The notes: generated by a model not told the origin, from the sequence alone. Positions 44,762 to 57,204 are shown, counted from the first letter of the stretch. The stretch is 64,000 bases of DNA from Myotis daubentonii (GCF_963259705.1 NC_081842.1:60276787-60340786); one strand, 5' to 3'. Numbers and translations are program-made.

Positions 44762-44997
44762 TATTTATTTTTTTAGGGAGAGTGGAAGAGAGAGGGAAAG
44801 ACAAAGAGAAATATCCATGTGAGAGAAACACATCGATTGGTTGCCTCTTGTACATGCCCCAACAAGGGCCATGGCCAGGGAAGAGCCTGCAACCAAGGTA
44901 TCTGCCCTTGACTAGAATCAAACCCGGGACCGGAATCAAACCCGGGACCCTTTCGTCTACAGGCTGATGCTCTATCCACTGAGCCAAACCAGCATGA
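44762..44997 (-). mobile_element. Ves SINE with a local duplication
   Basis: The B-box region AATCAAACCCGGGACC is present twice in tandem (about 44917-44948), giving two potential pol III B boxes. Confidence 0.9.
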
Positions 44998-45205
44998 GCT
45001 TTATTGATCATTAGAGAAAGAGGAAGTGAGAGGGATAGAGAGATAAAAACATCAATGAGAGAGAAACATCTATAGGCTGTCTCCTGCATGCCCCCTACTG
45101 GGGATTGTGCTTGCAACCCAGGCATGTGCCTGGATCAGGAACAGAACCAGTGACCTCTTGGTTCATAGATAGATGCTTAAATACTGAGCCACATCAGCTA
45201 GGCAT
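44998..45205 (-). mobile_element. Ves SINE
   Basis: Adjacent to the previous copy in the same direction; more diverged. Confidence 0.88.
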
Positions 45206-45375
45206 TTCCTGTTTTATTTTTAACTAAACATTTTTGTAGTGAAATTTCCCCATTTCATTAAATGTTCTTCAGAAATGCCATTTTGTGTGTCAATATTATA
45301 TTCAATCATAGAGATTTATACAATACATTTAGTCATTTTCATGTTCTTAGATATTTTATTTATAATTTTACACTA

Positions 45376-46097
45376 TCTATATATATATAAAAGGCTAAGT
45401 AACTGACCATACATCCATTTGACCGTCCAACCAACTGGCTGGCTGGTACATATGACTTGCACTGGCAATTTAAAAATAAACATTGAGCCCTAGCTGGTGT
45501 TGCTCAGTGGATAGAGCATCAGCCTGCAGACAGAAGGGTCCCAGGTTTGATTCCAATCAAGGGCACATTCCTGAGTTGTGGGCTCAATCCCCAGTAGGGG
45601 GCTTGCAGGAGGCAGCTGATCAATGATTCTCTCTCATCATTGATGTTTCTATCTCTCTCCCTCTCCCTTCCTCTCTGAAATCAATAAAAAATATATTTTA
45701 AAAAATTAAAATAAAATAAAAATAAACGTTGACTCGCACATGCATGATACATATAAAGCTCTCACTGGTGCCAATCTCATGCATGTGTTTCGATCTGTCA
45801 TTGCCAATCATCAATTTGGTTGTTTTTGTTTGACATACTGAAGCTGAAATAAAGCAGCAATGTTTTTGTTGTTTTTATATCATGCTTTTATTGTTTTTAT
45901 ATCATGTCTTTGTTGTAGTTATATCATGTTGTTATTGTTTATTTATTAATCAATTTATATATTATTTTCATATACATTTTACTAAGTTTCCTTAATCTCT
46001 GACACTTCTATTATAGAGAAAGGGCGAAGTGATATTAAAATATGTCTTCTAATTAATTTCCTTTCAATGTGCATAAATCCATGCACTGGGCCACTAG
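45376..46097 (+). mobile_element. Helitron of the longer HeliBat-like type, with nested SINE
   Basis: TCTATATATATATAAAAGGC start. The end AATTTCCTTTCAATGTGC, then GCACTGGGCCACTAG|T, is shared with 13205-13838. Inside is a triplicated TTGTTTTTATATCATG motif (about 45868-45930). A Ves SINE occupies 45487-45715. I find no Rep or helicase sequence. Confidence 0.88.
45487..45715 (+). mobile_element. Ves SINE nested in a Helitron
   Basis: AAAAATAAACRTTGA duplications flank it. CATCATTGATG subtype with the CCCCAGTAGGGGGC core. Confidence 0.94.
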
Positions 46098-46755
46098 TTA
46101 TAAATAATGATGGAGAACTCATACTAAATCTTTGGCAAAGTTTTAATTTTTTTCGTAAATGTGCCTTTTATATTAAAAGCTTTATAATATCAATTATTCA
46201 GAATTAATATTATAATTAATATTAATCAGGAACTCCTCAATCAGATTTTTTTATAGGGGATATTGCTATGTTAAAATAATATGTCTTCATAGTCCATTTT
46301 AAATGTTATTTTTAAAAGGATGTAGCAATTTATACCCTCCTTAAGACTTTAGGTCTCTGTGAAGAACTCATGTTACAATGAACCTTTTAAAAGTAAAGTC
46401 CCATACCACCTACATTGACTTTTTTTGTTTAGATGTTGAAAAAAATTCAAAGAGAGTTTTAAGATAATAAGAATTGATAAGCATATCAACTAAACTGAGT
46501 GGAAAGGTAAAAGAGGTAATTTCAGTAAAGCTTGTCATTTCAGTTTAAAGGAAGAAAATATAAAAGTTTTCATAGAACTTTAAGGTTAGAAAGAAACAGT
46601 AATTCATATGTTTAATTTCTAAATTTAAAAGGTAATAACACAAACATCCATTCAGTTATATCAACAAATTAAAATTATAATATTATTTATTATATGTTAT
46701 GTCATTTGAGAGAGAAAATAGGCAGAGAGAAAGCTAAAAGGGTAGAGAAAAATAT
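46098..46755. other. Flanking DNA, nothing recognised
   Basis: AT-rich with no gene. Confidence 0.4.
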
Positions 46756-46758
46756 ATA

Positions 46759-46874
46759 GGGGTGGGCAAAAGTAGATTTACAGTTGTGAGTATGCGAGTT
46801 TGTTCTTATATTATTATTTATTATTATATTATTTATTTGTATCATAACTGTAAACCTACTTTTTTCCCCACCCG
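46759..46874. mobile_element. Mariner-like MITE
   Basis: 116 bp bounded by TA, with terminal repeats GGGTGGGCAAAAGTAG and CTACTTTTTTCCCCACCC, and TTTACAGTTGTGA / TCATAACTGTAAA just inside. Same family as 53658-53768. Confidence 0.85.
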
Positions 46875-46879
46875 TATAT

Positions 46880-48005
46880 ATAGACCTAAGGAAGGATAAT
46901 TTTATAGGAAGAGAACTGAATCTTAAAAGAATATTTAACACTTTAAAAGCAGGTTGGGTTTTTGTCACCGTAGACTAGAGATATGAACCATTGGTTGATC
47001 AAAGTGAAGCTGAGAGCAAGATTCAGACCACAGATCATAGATTCTCTAACTCTGATCTAGAGATGATTAGAACACCAAGAGGTGACAGTCTTTCTTGGGT
47101 TTGGAATATAGAGACAAATGGAAATAATCCCTTTTAGACCTAACCTCTCTTGCATTCTGAAGCTTTAATTCACCATGACTCATGATGATTGCACAGTTTA
47201 AATAGGACTATGCATTTGTTTTCATGATAGCAATAACAAAGTTTAATAATGCCATTACTGAATTAATCTTTGATAATGGCTAACAGAAGGTTAAAATGTT
47301 AAGATTCTGAAAATGTTCATATTAATTATTAGCTCTGCTAAAATTGGTACACTAGAGTTTTAGAGAATAATCCAGATGCGAGCATGACCTTGCTTTACCA
47401 TCAACAAAACTTCCAAAGCAGAGTCATGAGAATAGAAGGATGAGGATTCCTTGCCTGCCCAATTGCAGACTGGGGTGAGAGAAAACCCTTTAAGTAGATC
47501 CTCTCTGGCCATGCAGGATAAGCTTTCCATTTCAATCAGTACCTTGGCTCGCTTGAGCTGACAAAACATTGTTGTTCTCTTAACCTTTGCCAAGCTGAAA
47601 TTTTTTTACAAGTATTTTTTCAGTAACAGCCAGAGTGATTTATGGCGTCTTTTAGCTCTTTTCAGTTAGAAAAACAGATTTCATTTCTCTGTCTCATTCT
47701 TTTCTCCTTAGTATTCCCACTCTCTTGTCTTTAGCCATAATCCCCTTTTTAACTTAATGCAAACATTACTTTGTTTTGCATAGTTATTCAATGTGTCTGT
47801 GTCTAATGTGCTTTAATTATGGAGATCAAATTTCTTCAATTTTCTGGGACAGTTTCTATTTAAAATATTCTGTACCATGTTCTCATAAACTATCGAAACC
47901 ATCTCAAATACTATTCAGTTCCTTGACAAATATCACTGTTTTCCATGATGCTGTTTTTAAAATTTGAGTGCAAACCTATGAGAGGGAGATACACAATAGG
48001 GTTTG
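46880..48005. other. Flanking DNA, nothing recognised
   Basis: No gene with homology or splice support; no named repeat. Confidence 0.4.
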
Positions 48006-48009
48006 TTGT

Positions 48010-48243
48010 TGTTTTTTAAATTGATGTTGGAGAGTGAGTTAGGGAGGGAGGGAGGGAGGGAGGGAGGGAGGGAGGAAGGAAGGGAGAGAGAGAAAGAGAT
48101 CAGTTGCTTCCTGTACACACCCTGACTGGGATCCAACCCCCAATCTGGGTATGTGCCCTGACCAGGAATCGAACATATCGAACATGTGACCTTTTGGTGT
48201 ACTGGGACGACATTCCAACCAACTGAGCCACACTGGCCAGGGC
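48010..48243 (-). mobile_element. Ves SINE with (GGGA)n expansion
   Basis: Reverse copy. The tract at 48041-48080 is about nine GGGA units. ATCGAACAT is repeated in the B-box area. Confidence 0.92.
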
Positions 48244-48261
48244 ACAATAATGTATTTTTAA

Positions 48262-48484
48262 GAGGGGAAACTCTGATTTCAGACAGACCTGAGTCTGTTA
48301 CTTATTGTGTGTGACCTTGGACAAGTTATTTAACTTCTCTGTGTTTCAATTTTCTTATCTATAAAAGGAAGATAATATTATCAAACTCATAGGATGTTGT
48401 GAAGATTAAGTGAGAGAACTTTGGCACTCAACATTCTGCCTGGCACATCAAAAACCCTCCACATCTGTTAGCTATTATTATTTT
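48262..48484 (+). mobile_element. MIR SINE
   Basis: Well preserved: GTGTGACCTTGGACAAGTTA, TTAACTTCTCTGTGTTTCAA, GTGAAGATTAAGTGAGAGAA, TGCCTGGCACA. Confidence 0.88.
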
Positions 48485-48489
48485 TCAGC

Positions 48490-49730
48490 ACTAAAATTTC
48501 ATATGAATACTGGTTATCATAAAAGAATTATAAGGAAAAAAATGCAATTTTACCACTCAAGTAAAAGACCCTATTATGAAAACTACTAAAATGCTGATTG
48601 TTGTGATTTTGACCTTGGGTAGTAAATAAATGGGTATTTGTAGGTTAATAATTCGTCCTTTGGAAAGGAAATCTTTGTAGAAAATATAAGCTTCGTGGGG
48701 TTCACTTGGGAAGGCCCAGGATGGTAAACCTTAGAAAGTAGACAATTAGCTTATCCATATTATCTGTTTAATAAACACTGTGTCCTTAAATCGTGTCTCA
48801 ATGAGAACTGGCTAGCAAAATGGGACAAAAAAAATATATTCAAAGATCAAAGATGGCTGAATGTGTTTAAGGATTTTCAACATGGAAACATCATTCTTTC
48901 AAGCAGAAAGAAAATGTGTAAACTCAGTCTCTCTCTGTCCAATCTCCAGGATGGAAGAGAGTTGTTGCTGTTTTTATTTGTTTGCTTGTTCTTTGTTGTT
49001 GGTTTTGGTTTCAGTTTTTCCTCATTAACAACTTTTAAAGATTGTAATAATCATTGGCAGCCACTGATAATGTCAAATTTTTCCTGATACTCCACACAAA
49101 GTATTCAAAGACTTGCCAAGAAATGCTGGACAAAAACTGGAAAGAATAAACAATTATTAAGCAAGCTGAGTTCTTTAAACAAGTATGAGGGCAAAAAAGT
49201 GCCATCATTTCAACAGCAGATGATGAAAATGACAATGCAAATATTGTATTAGTTAATATACATCTTGGCTGAATTTTTTTATTTCTCTTCGTGTAATTGT
49301 ATACTTTTTAATGAAGGTTATTCATTATATGTATAATTAATTGTGACTTAGATTTTATACCACTGTAAGACGTTTGATGTAAAATAGTTTATAAGTAGGA
49401 AAAAATAAACCTTTTTAAAGAATAAATGCCATAATTTATACATTTTGAAATATGGTTATAATATTTATAATTCATCAATTATTATAGAGATTTCCCCAGC
49501 CCAAGAAATGAAGAAGGCTTTAAAAGTCAAAGGTAGCAGCTACAAAAGCAGGTGTTTCACAGGATATGAGAAGCAAAGATAAGGAAGAAGCCTTATTCCC
49601 CTTATGCATACCAAGCTTAATGAAAGCCTTAGCTTTGATAATATAGGATGAGAGAAGAGGAAAAATACCAAGAATAGATATGGGTGAGTTTTAAAACCTG
49701 AAAAATGGCTTGCAAACATCATTTTTGTCT
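48490..49730. other. Flanking DNA, nothing recognised
   Basis: No gene. Open frames are short and without recognisable content. Confidence 0.4.
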
Positions 49731-49734
49731 ATTT

Positions 49735-49825
49735 TATTCATGAGAATTTCCCCAGCACTCACAGTAGTGTCTGGCACATGATAGGTATTCAATAAATATG
49801 TGCTGAGTGAATGAATGCTAGTACA
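49735..49825 (+). mobile_element. L2/MIR-type 3' end remnant
   Basis: AGTGTCTGGCACATGATAGG, TTCAATAAATATGTGCTGAG, TGAATGAATG. Confidence 0.65.
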
Positions 49826-49969
49826 TGATATTCATGCTTCCTGCTAGAATTCCAGGCCTGCATTTAAATATATAATTAAATATATAATTAATAAAATGTT
49901 TCACTTATTCAACAAATATGTGTGGTGTGTAACAATTTTGCACTAGGTAGAATGCTAATGTTATAGAGG

Positions 49970-49971
49970 AC

Positions 49972-50054
<83 letters not shown>
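49970..50054 (+). repeat. (GA)n microsatellite
   Basis: About 40 GA units with one AAAG interruption. Confidence 0.95.
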
Positions 50055-50055
<1 letters not shown>

Positions 50056-50059
50056 AGTA

Positions 50060-50990
50060 ATACTGACTTGAAAAGCTTATAATAATTTAGTACAGTGGGG
50101 GGGTGACAGACATGCAGCAAATGATTATAAAACACTGTTATGAGAGTAATGTGAATGGTATAAGCAGAACTCTGTGATTGCATTGAAAAAAGAGCTAATT
50201 ATTTCTTCCAGGTGCCTCAGTAAAGAAGAGGTAAATTAATTGAGAAGGTTGGTTTTAGCTCTTCTTGAATCTTTTCCTACACTTAGCTTCCTCAACACAG
50301 CTCTATGCTGATTTCCCTTGTACTTCTTTGAGGTCTCTTTCACCTCCTTTGCTGGGTCATCTTTTTCCAGATTCCTAAGGATTTACAGAGCAAATAGAAT
50401 ATGAACAAGAATTGGTAGTTATCATAAATTACTATTTCAAGAAATTGATAGTAAAGGAAAAGGATGAAGCAGAGAAAATGAAGTAGAAGGATAATATTTG
50501 GGAGCAGAGAGGTAAAACCAGAGAAACATAACCAGGTCTTAGTCCTCCTACCATCAAATCTTCAAGATAATACTAAGCATCCATCCATACCTTCCCACTT
50601 TCACCCCACATCTATGGCAATTGAAAAGGGAATTCTCCTACTAGCAGCCCCTACCTCCCACCTTCTTCCCACATTCTCCCAAACTTCACACATGTCTGTT
50701 TGTTTATCAGTATGACAATTAAGAATTCCTAGGAACCTCTTACCTTCTCTACATGCAAATTTATGATTATTTATCCTGATTCTTGAAGCTATGGTTGTTT
50801 TTTGGGACAAAAATATTCAAGAGAAAAAGATCTACACAGTTATAAATGAACATAAGATATTCATTCTATAAGAGGAATGGTGAAGTTATGGTGAAGGAAA
50901 GATTTTCTTTTCCTTTTCTTTCTTTCTTCTTTCTTTTTGCCAAACCAAGAGCATGCTTTAACAACTGGGAAGGAAGAACTAGAAGATTCC
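50060..50990. other. Flanking DNA, nothing recognised
   Basis: A short TTTC-rich patch lies near 50905-50936. No gene. Confidence 0.4.
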
Positions 50991-50999
50991 TATCTAGCA

Positions 51000-51676
51000 G
51001 GGTTAAAATAGGCTTTATTTAGGTTCAGTAAGAATAGCAATTTCCTCACCATATTATTCTTAATATCATTTAAAACGCTTTTAAAAATCACAGATTAATA
51101 CTTTAGTTGCTTTAGAGTTTACATGGTGTTTCGATTTTCAGATAAAAATAAACAGAATCCCAGTATTCTTTTCACTTTGGCATTTAGATTTTTTTTTTTT
51201 AATATGATAAAAAAGCAGGCTTGCCTCCCGGGTGTAAGGAGAGCTTCTAGCTGTAAGAGTCAATCAATTGGGAAGGGCATTTGCGGGTAGGAGTTGTGAA
51301 AAATTGCCAGCTTGACCTTGAAAATAATGAAAAATAATTGAGACTAGTGGCAATGAACATTTATTTCCCATGTGCTGCAGTCTTGCTCACATTTTTTATT
51401 TGGTTTAAATTTTTGTCCTCTACCACCTACTCACACATACTCATGTGCACTATTAACATCATAATATATATTAACAAGCCCTCACAGCTGGTTAAGAAGC
51501 TTCTTCTAGCAGGCTAATTAACATCACTTTGACTCAACGATGCTGTGCATAATGTAATCTAATAAAACTGTGTTGTGTGCACTGAGAAGCAGTCAGGATA
51601 AAAGAATAGTTCATTAACCAAAAGAGGCAGCAGCTAGGAATACAGATACACTAGCAAAATCATCCTGATTTATATA
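51000..51676. other. Candidate conserved non-coding region
   Basis: Repeat-free, with balanced composition and several homeodomain-type TAATTA/TAATTAA and GCTAATTAAC words (near 51512-51522) close to E-box-like CAGCTG (51487). No coding frame. Conservation cannot be judged from one sequence. Confidence 0.3.
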
Positions 51677-51693
51677 GCTTGGTAGGATTTTTT

Positions 51694-51904
51694 TTTTTTT
51701 AGAGGAAGAAGGTTATTTTTTTTTTATTGCTTAAATTATTACAAAGAGTATTACATATGTCTCCTTTTCCCCCCCCTCCCTTGACAATCCCCTGGCCTCC
51801 CCTACCGCCCAGTGTCTTATGTCCATTGGTTATGCTTATATGCATGCATACAAGTCCTTTGGTTGATCTCTTACCCACCCCCCTCCTGTCCTCCCACCCT
51901 CCCC
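51694..51904 (-). mobile_element. HAL1-like LINE 3' end, 5'-truncated
   Basis: Antisense copy (TTACATATGTCTCCTTTTCC, GTCCATTGGTTATGCTTATA, CAAGTCCTTTGGTTGATCTC). Flanked by 15-bp GCTTGGTAGGATTTT duplications. Confidence 0.88.
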
Positions 51905-52144
51905 GCTTGGTAGGATTTTGTCTATATTTCTTTGATTCCATATATATGCATTGTGGTAGGTAAATATAAAATGATAGAATCTCGAGGTTGGGAAGATATA
52001 AAAGACCATCTACTCCAATGAACTGTATAATATTTAAATTATCTCAACAACATTTGCTCCCTAGCATATATGAGAAACACCTCCATGTACCCTAACATCC
52101 TTTCTTCACTCCTACCCCAAAATGGCAAGAAGGAGTAAAATATC

Positions 52145-52330
52145 TCTAGAGAAGAGGTTTCCAACCTTGGCTGTACAATAGAACATCCATAAAAGCTTTA
52201 AAAAAATCTCCATGCTGAAGCAACAGACCAGGTAAATTGAATCAGAATCTCTGGGGTTGGGACCCAGAAATCTGATTTTTTTAGCAGCTTCCAAGTGATT
52301 CTAAATTCAGGCAACACTGAAAATCACCTC
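52145..52330 (+). mobile_element. MER5-like hAT-Charlie element
   Basis: AGGTTTCCAACCTTGGCTG start, TTGAATCAGAATCTCTGGGG and GGGACCCAGAAATCTGA middle, GTGATTCTAAATTCAGG near the end. Typical of MER5-type elements. Confidence 0.75.
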
Positions 52331-52334
52331 TCTA

Positions 52335-53640
52335 GAGTCAATACATCCTGGAAAAATTGCTATTCTAGGAAACCAAAATTGGTCACTCTGCAACTTTGAT
52401 CTATTGGTCCTAAAAGAAGTTTTCTTGGGAATTCTCAGCTGAAGCTCAGGGAAAGACTCTTCTCCTTGCCAAATAAAAAATTAAGTAATAGGTTATTTTA
52501 TAAAGCATGAGTGAAAGTTTTAGAACTATGTGACAGGCATCACATATAACTCCCACTTGTTTTTTAGCCCTTGAAGAAAACATCCCTTTCCTTAACCTTT
52601 TACATATCTGAGAAAGAGAAAATTGGATAGAAAAAGTTTCATGTAGAGACTGGCTCCTATGGACATGATTCTGTCACTGCTTCTCTACTCATATAATACT
52701 TGCCCATCTCTTTCTTATGTGAGATATGATAATGATACCATTATAATTAGCTAGTTATTAATAATAGGAAAGGAGCAAAGGGAAGGCTAGACATTATACA
52801 CATGTCATTTGGGCAGCTAAACTAGGAAGCTGCAACTTTGCACTCCCCAGGAACCACCAGCCTATTCCCTGCAAAACACTAGGGAAAGGAATACAGCAAA
52901 AGGAAGATAGACACATGCCCAGTAAAGTTGGAGTGACAGAGGGTAGATACCTTCCTGTCAGCACACCTGGGAACAGAGATCATTGGCCAGAATGGGAGTG
53001 GCTACTGCAAACATGTGAAAATTTGGGAATACTTCATCTCCTAAACAAAGGAGCTCTCTGGTGACTCTCTCATGCTCTTGGCTTGCTCTTGGCTTCCTTG
53101 CATTCACAAGGAAGGAATGTGTTTTCTCCATAGCCATGTGACCCTGAGGGCCCCACATGCAATGGATTGATGGACTACAGTAGTAAGACACAAATTAGGC
53201 TAGCCTGATGCTATATTGCACACTGCTCAATTTTGGAATGGAAACTCTGGACACTGCTCTGATTTTTAGCTCTACTAAAGCCCCAGCTGCTCTTCTTCTA
53301 TGGTGGTACAAAGGGAAATGAAACCTTGGAAACTCAGGGGGTTTGATTCCACAGAGTTGAAACTTTCTACAATACCTCATTCTCCCATGTGAGTCTCAGA
53401 AAATTCTTTTTCTTGGGCTATTGCAAGAAATCTACTCCCACTAGCAACCAGGGGAGACAAGGCCCTCTCCATTCCATTAACAAATAATATTCAAGTAAAT
53501 ATATTATTTTAGGACACAGGAGATGGGCTTTCTCTATCCTATAGTAGAGATATTGTAAAGTAATAATCATTCAAAAATCCTCAGGATATTGAGCAAGATA
53601 GTAAGACTGTAAAACATCTCAAGATATTGCTCCCTTCCTT
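52335..53640. other. Flanking DNA, nothing recognised
   Basis: No gene. Possibly ancient repeat, but I cannot name it. Confidence 0.4.
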
Positions 53641-53657
53641 TTTTTTTTGTTTATATA

Positions 53658-53768
53658 TGCAGGTATGAGCAAAAGCAGGTTTACAGTTGTGATACAGTTT
53701 ATTCTTATATTATTAATTAATTAATTATTGTATTATTTATTATTATTAACCTACATTTGCCCACTTCT
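53658..53768. mobile_element. Mariner-like MITE
   Basis: AGCAAAAGCAGGTTTACAGTTGTGA, less the middle AT-rich loop, then ACCTACATTTGCCCAC. Same family as 46759-46874 and more degraded on the right. Confidence 0.8.
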
Positions 53769-53797
53769 ATATAATGATATCTTGAAAACTAAATGGC

Positions 53798-53799
<2 letters not shown>

Positions 53800-53850
<51 letters not shown>
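53800..53850 (+). repeat. (TA)n microsatellite
   Basis: About 25 TA units, directly next to a hAT terminus. Confidence 0.95.
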
Positions 53851-53853
<3 letters not shown>

Positions 53854-54163
53854 TGATTTTCAACGACTGTGCTGTGGCTGGCACACTGGTGTGCCACAAG
53901 AATTTTTAAGAAATTTTAAGTCATCAGTAGGCAATAACTGACTATTTAGCCAGGGGCACTGGCCTATTTTCTCCTAGATTGTCAAATAAAAAAAATGATA
54001 ATAGCCAACACAATAATAGCCATCTGGAGTGAATGAATCAAAATTGTACCTATTTTTTTTTTTGTCAGATTGGCAAAAAAATTGAACATATATTTTGGTG
54101 TGCCACAGAATTTTTGTTATTAGTTTGTGTGTGACATGAAATGAAAAAGGTTGAAAATCTCTG
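53851..54163 (-). mobile_element. Non-autonomous hAT element
   Basis: CAGTGATTTTCAACGACTGT at the left end, GGTTGAAAATCTCTG at the right. Internal GTGCCACAGAATTTTTGTTA is the reverse counterpart of 26874-27145. Confidence 0.85.
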
Positions 54164-54182
54164 TATTATATTATATATTATA

Positions 54183-54801
54183 CTAGGGGCCCGGTGCACG
54201 AAATTCGTGCACTGGGTGTGTGTGGGGGGGAGTGTCCCTCAGCCCAGCCTGCTCCCTCTCACATACTGGGAGCCCTCAGGCGTTGACCCCCATCACCCTC
54301 CAATCGCAGGATCGGCCCCTTGCCCAGGCCTGACACCTCTGGCCTAGGCGTCCGGCCCGGGCAGCGGGGACCTGCAGTGGCAGCAGCCCCACGACCGTGG
54401 GCTTCGCTTTAGGCCCAGGCAAGGGACCCCTAGCTCCTGGGACTGCCAGCTTCGACCGTGCCCAGCTCCCACCGCTGGCTCCACCCCTGCTTCCTGCTAT
54501 CACTGGCCAGGGCGGAAAAGGCACCTGATTCTCCGATCATGGCTGGGGGGCAGGCCGCCTTTGCCCTGCCCCCCAGCTCTTAGCTCCCCCCTGGGTTTCC
54601 GATCACTGTCAGTGGCAGGGGGCTTCTTCCTGCTTTCCCTTTCGCCTCCCTGCATTGCGCCTACATATGCAAATTAACCGCCATCTTGTTGGCAGTTAAC
54701 TGCCAATCTTAGTTGGCAGTTAATTTGCATATAGCCCTGATTAGCCAATGAAAAGGGTAGCTCGTACGCCAATTACCATTTTTCTCTTTTATTAGTGTTG
54801 A
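54183..54801 (-). mobile_element. Helitron of the TCAACACTAATAAAAG subfamily
   Basis: Reverse 3' end CTAGGGGCCCGGTGCACG with a perfect GTGCACGAAATTCGTGCAC hairpin. Ends TCTCTTTTATTAGTGTTGA. Its GC-rich body shares GTTAATTTGCATATnnCCCTGATTAGCCAATG with 40530-41080. A GCAGTTAA motif is duplicated (about 54692 and 54716). Confidence 0.92.
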
Positions 54802-54897
54802 TGTTATATATTATATATTACATACTATATACTATATATAATATGTTATATGTTATGTATTACACATTACACATTACATATATATTATATATAAATG
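54802..54897 (+). repeat. AT-rich low-complexity (TATATTA)n-like tract
   Basis: Irregular ATATTATATATTACA units directly beside the Helitron end. Confidence 0.85.
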
Positions 54898-54899
54898 AT

Positions 54900-55515
54900 A
54901 TCTTGGAAACTAATTGGCCTAACTCCTGCAGTATCATAGTATCACGTTCTTCTAGTGGTTGATTACAAATTCATCCATTCTCAGGAGAACACTGTTGTAT
55001 CTGTAATGGCCTAACTGAATAAAGATGGATAGTATGATAATCACCCTTTCACACGAAGTACTCTAGAAATACTTAATAACAGATATCACTTCTTCAGTTT
55101 CTTTCTTCTCTAGGTTAAACATATCCTCAATTCTTTCAACTGTCCCTCAAAACATGCCTTTACTTTCCCTCAGTATCTTGGCCACTTTCCTCCTACTACT
55201 CTCTAGATATACCTAACCTTCTTAAATTACGGTCCTTAGAAATATGGAGATTACCTTGTTCATCCTAGATACTTTAAAATAGAAGTCTTCTTACTTTAAA
55301 GACTGAGATAAGTTGTTTTTCAATACTTGAAAAATTTATTAATGTGAAGAACCATTAAATAAATAAGTAATAATTCACTATAACTTGATGATACACTATT
55401 ATCAGATGTTTATATTGTCAGGAAGGTCTAAGCAAATGAAAGAATGGAGTTGCCATTAACTTTTCAGGAGAAAACTTAAGAAGGAGAAAGTTTTGAAGGA
55501 AAGACAGATCAGAAC
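54900..55515. other. Flanking DNA, nothing recognised
   Basis: No gene or named repeat. Confidence 0.4.
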
Positions 55516-55519
55516 TTAG

Positions 55520-57200
55520 TTTTGGACTGTTAATATTTTAGTGCCTATTAGTTGATATTTGGATGTTTAAGATAGGTATTCTGGGGAGAAGTCTGAGTTA
55601 TTAATATAAGAAACTCATAAGTTTGTGAATCACCAGCATTTAGACAGTACTCAAAGACATAATTTTGGATGAGACCATCAAAAGAATGAGTATAGATAAA
55701 AAAGAGAAGAGGTACAAAGACTGGCCGTAGGGTAATCTGACCTAGTGAAGGGAACAATAATTAAATGGAGCTGTCACTGAGGTAGTTATAAAATCAAGAG
55801 TGTGTTCTGCATGCCCAGTGAAGGAAAAAAGTGCTCAGCTGTGTCAAATACTGCTGAAAGTCTGATAAGATGAAGACTTGAGGTATTGGATGATATTGAC
55901 AGAAGTGGTTGTGATGGAGTGGCAAGAGCAAAAGCTTGTGTAGAGAGATTCAAGAAAGAATGCGTATATAGGAATTAGAGATCAAGTGTATAAATGCCTT
56001 TTTCTTTGGGCTTTGCTGTAAAGAGGAGAAGAGAAATGGCACACAGCTGGAAGGGAAGTGAAATCAACAGAAAGGTGATTTTTTTTAAGGTAGAGAAAAA
56101 ACTGGACATTTGTTTATTGTGAGGAAAAATCCATTAGAGAGGAGGGAATCAACGATAAGTGGGAAATGGGGAAAATAGTTGGAAGATATCCTTGAGTGGC
56201 AGAGAAAGATCTAAAATATATGTTGAGGGCCCAGCCTTATCTAAAAGTACACAGAGATTATCCATAATAACAGGGGAGAAAGTAGAGCATATGGTCACAA
56301 ACGCATTAGGGTGGATAGAAAAGGTGGTGTTGCTTTTGAAGTTATTTAAGGATTGCTCTATTTTCTCAGGTAAAGAGGAAGAAAGGTCAGAAGCTAAGAG
56401 GAAGTATGAGGGAGGAAGTTTAAGAAGAAAAGAGAAGGAATGAAATAATTAAGTCTAACAGTATAGGAGTTTAATTGCTAGACAGTATCAATGGCCCACT
56501 TAAGGTTAATAATCATGAGCAGAAAGTGAAACCAGTCAACAGGGTTGTGTGTTTTTCTTTAGTCATGTCAACTAAACAAATACAGGCATGCAAGAGACAT
56601 AAAATTGATTTTAACCAGGATTGAAGACAAGTGAAAACAATATAGCAAGGAAGTGGAAAGAGGTCGAGAGCATTGGCCAGGGAGTTAGTATAATGATTGA
56701 CTAGGGAACTCAAGCTGAATAACAAAGGAAGTGAAGTGATGAGCAATGAGATAGTGAAAAAGAAGTAGGATAAATACTTTATTGGTCCTGGTGAGTTCAC
56801 ATGATTGTTGGAATTGAGATACTAGGAGAAATAAACTAGAAAGATTAGTGGAGGAGATGGTCAGTGTGGGAAGCTTGAAAATGAAGTCATGCAGGAAATC
56901 ATGCAGGGGTTTCAGTATTGACAAATACAAGGTTTAATATGTGACCTATAGAGTGGTTGAGGTAATGTGGAAGAGGTCATTGGAAGAGAGAAGGTTCAGA
57001 AACTAAAAAAATCAGTCAATTGGAAGGATCATCTATGCATATAAAGAAATTAACAAGAATCGTGACAGCTGTACTATTGGAAAGAGTGACAAATGAGGAG
57101 GAGTGATATTCTGGGGGTCAGTACATGACTGCAAATAGGCGGGGTAGTGGGTGGAATAGGCACCCACTGATGATATAAGAATCAAATCTTGGGAGGGAGA
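55520..57200 (-). pseudogene. L2 LINE RT region, antisense, long remnant
   Basis: The plus strand follows the antisense order of L2: GGGGAGAAGTCTGAGTTATT, GTGTCAAATACTGCTGAAAG (reverse of the FDTVDH-type RT segment), GGGCTTTGCTGTAAAGAGGA, then GTACACAGAGATTATCC. About 1.7 kb, one of the longest L2 remnants here. Many stops; inactive. Confidence 0.75.
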
Positions 57201-57204
57201 TGGC

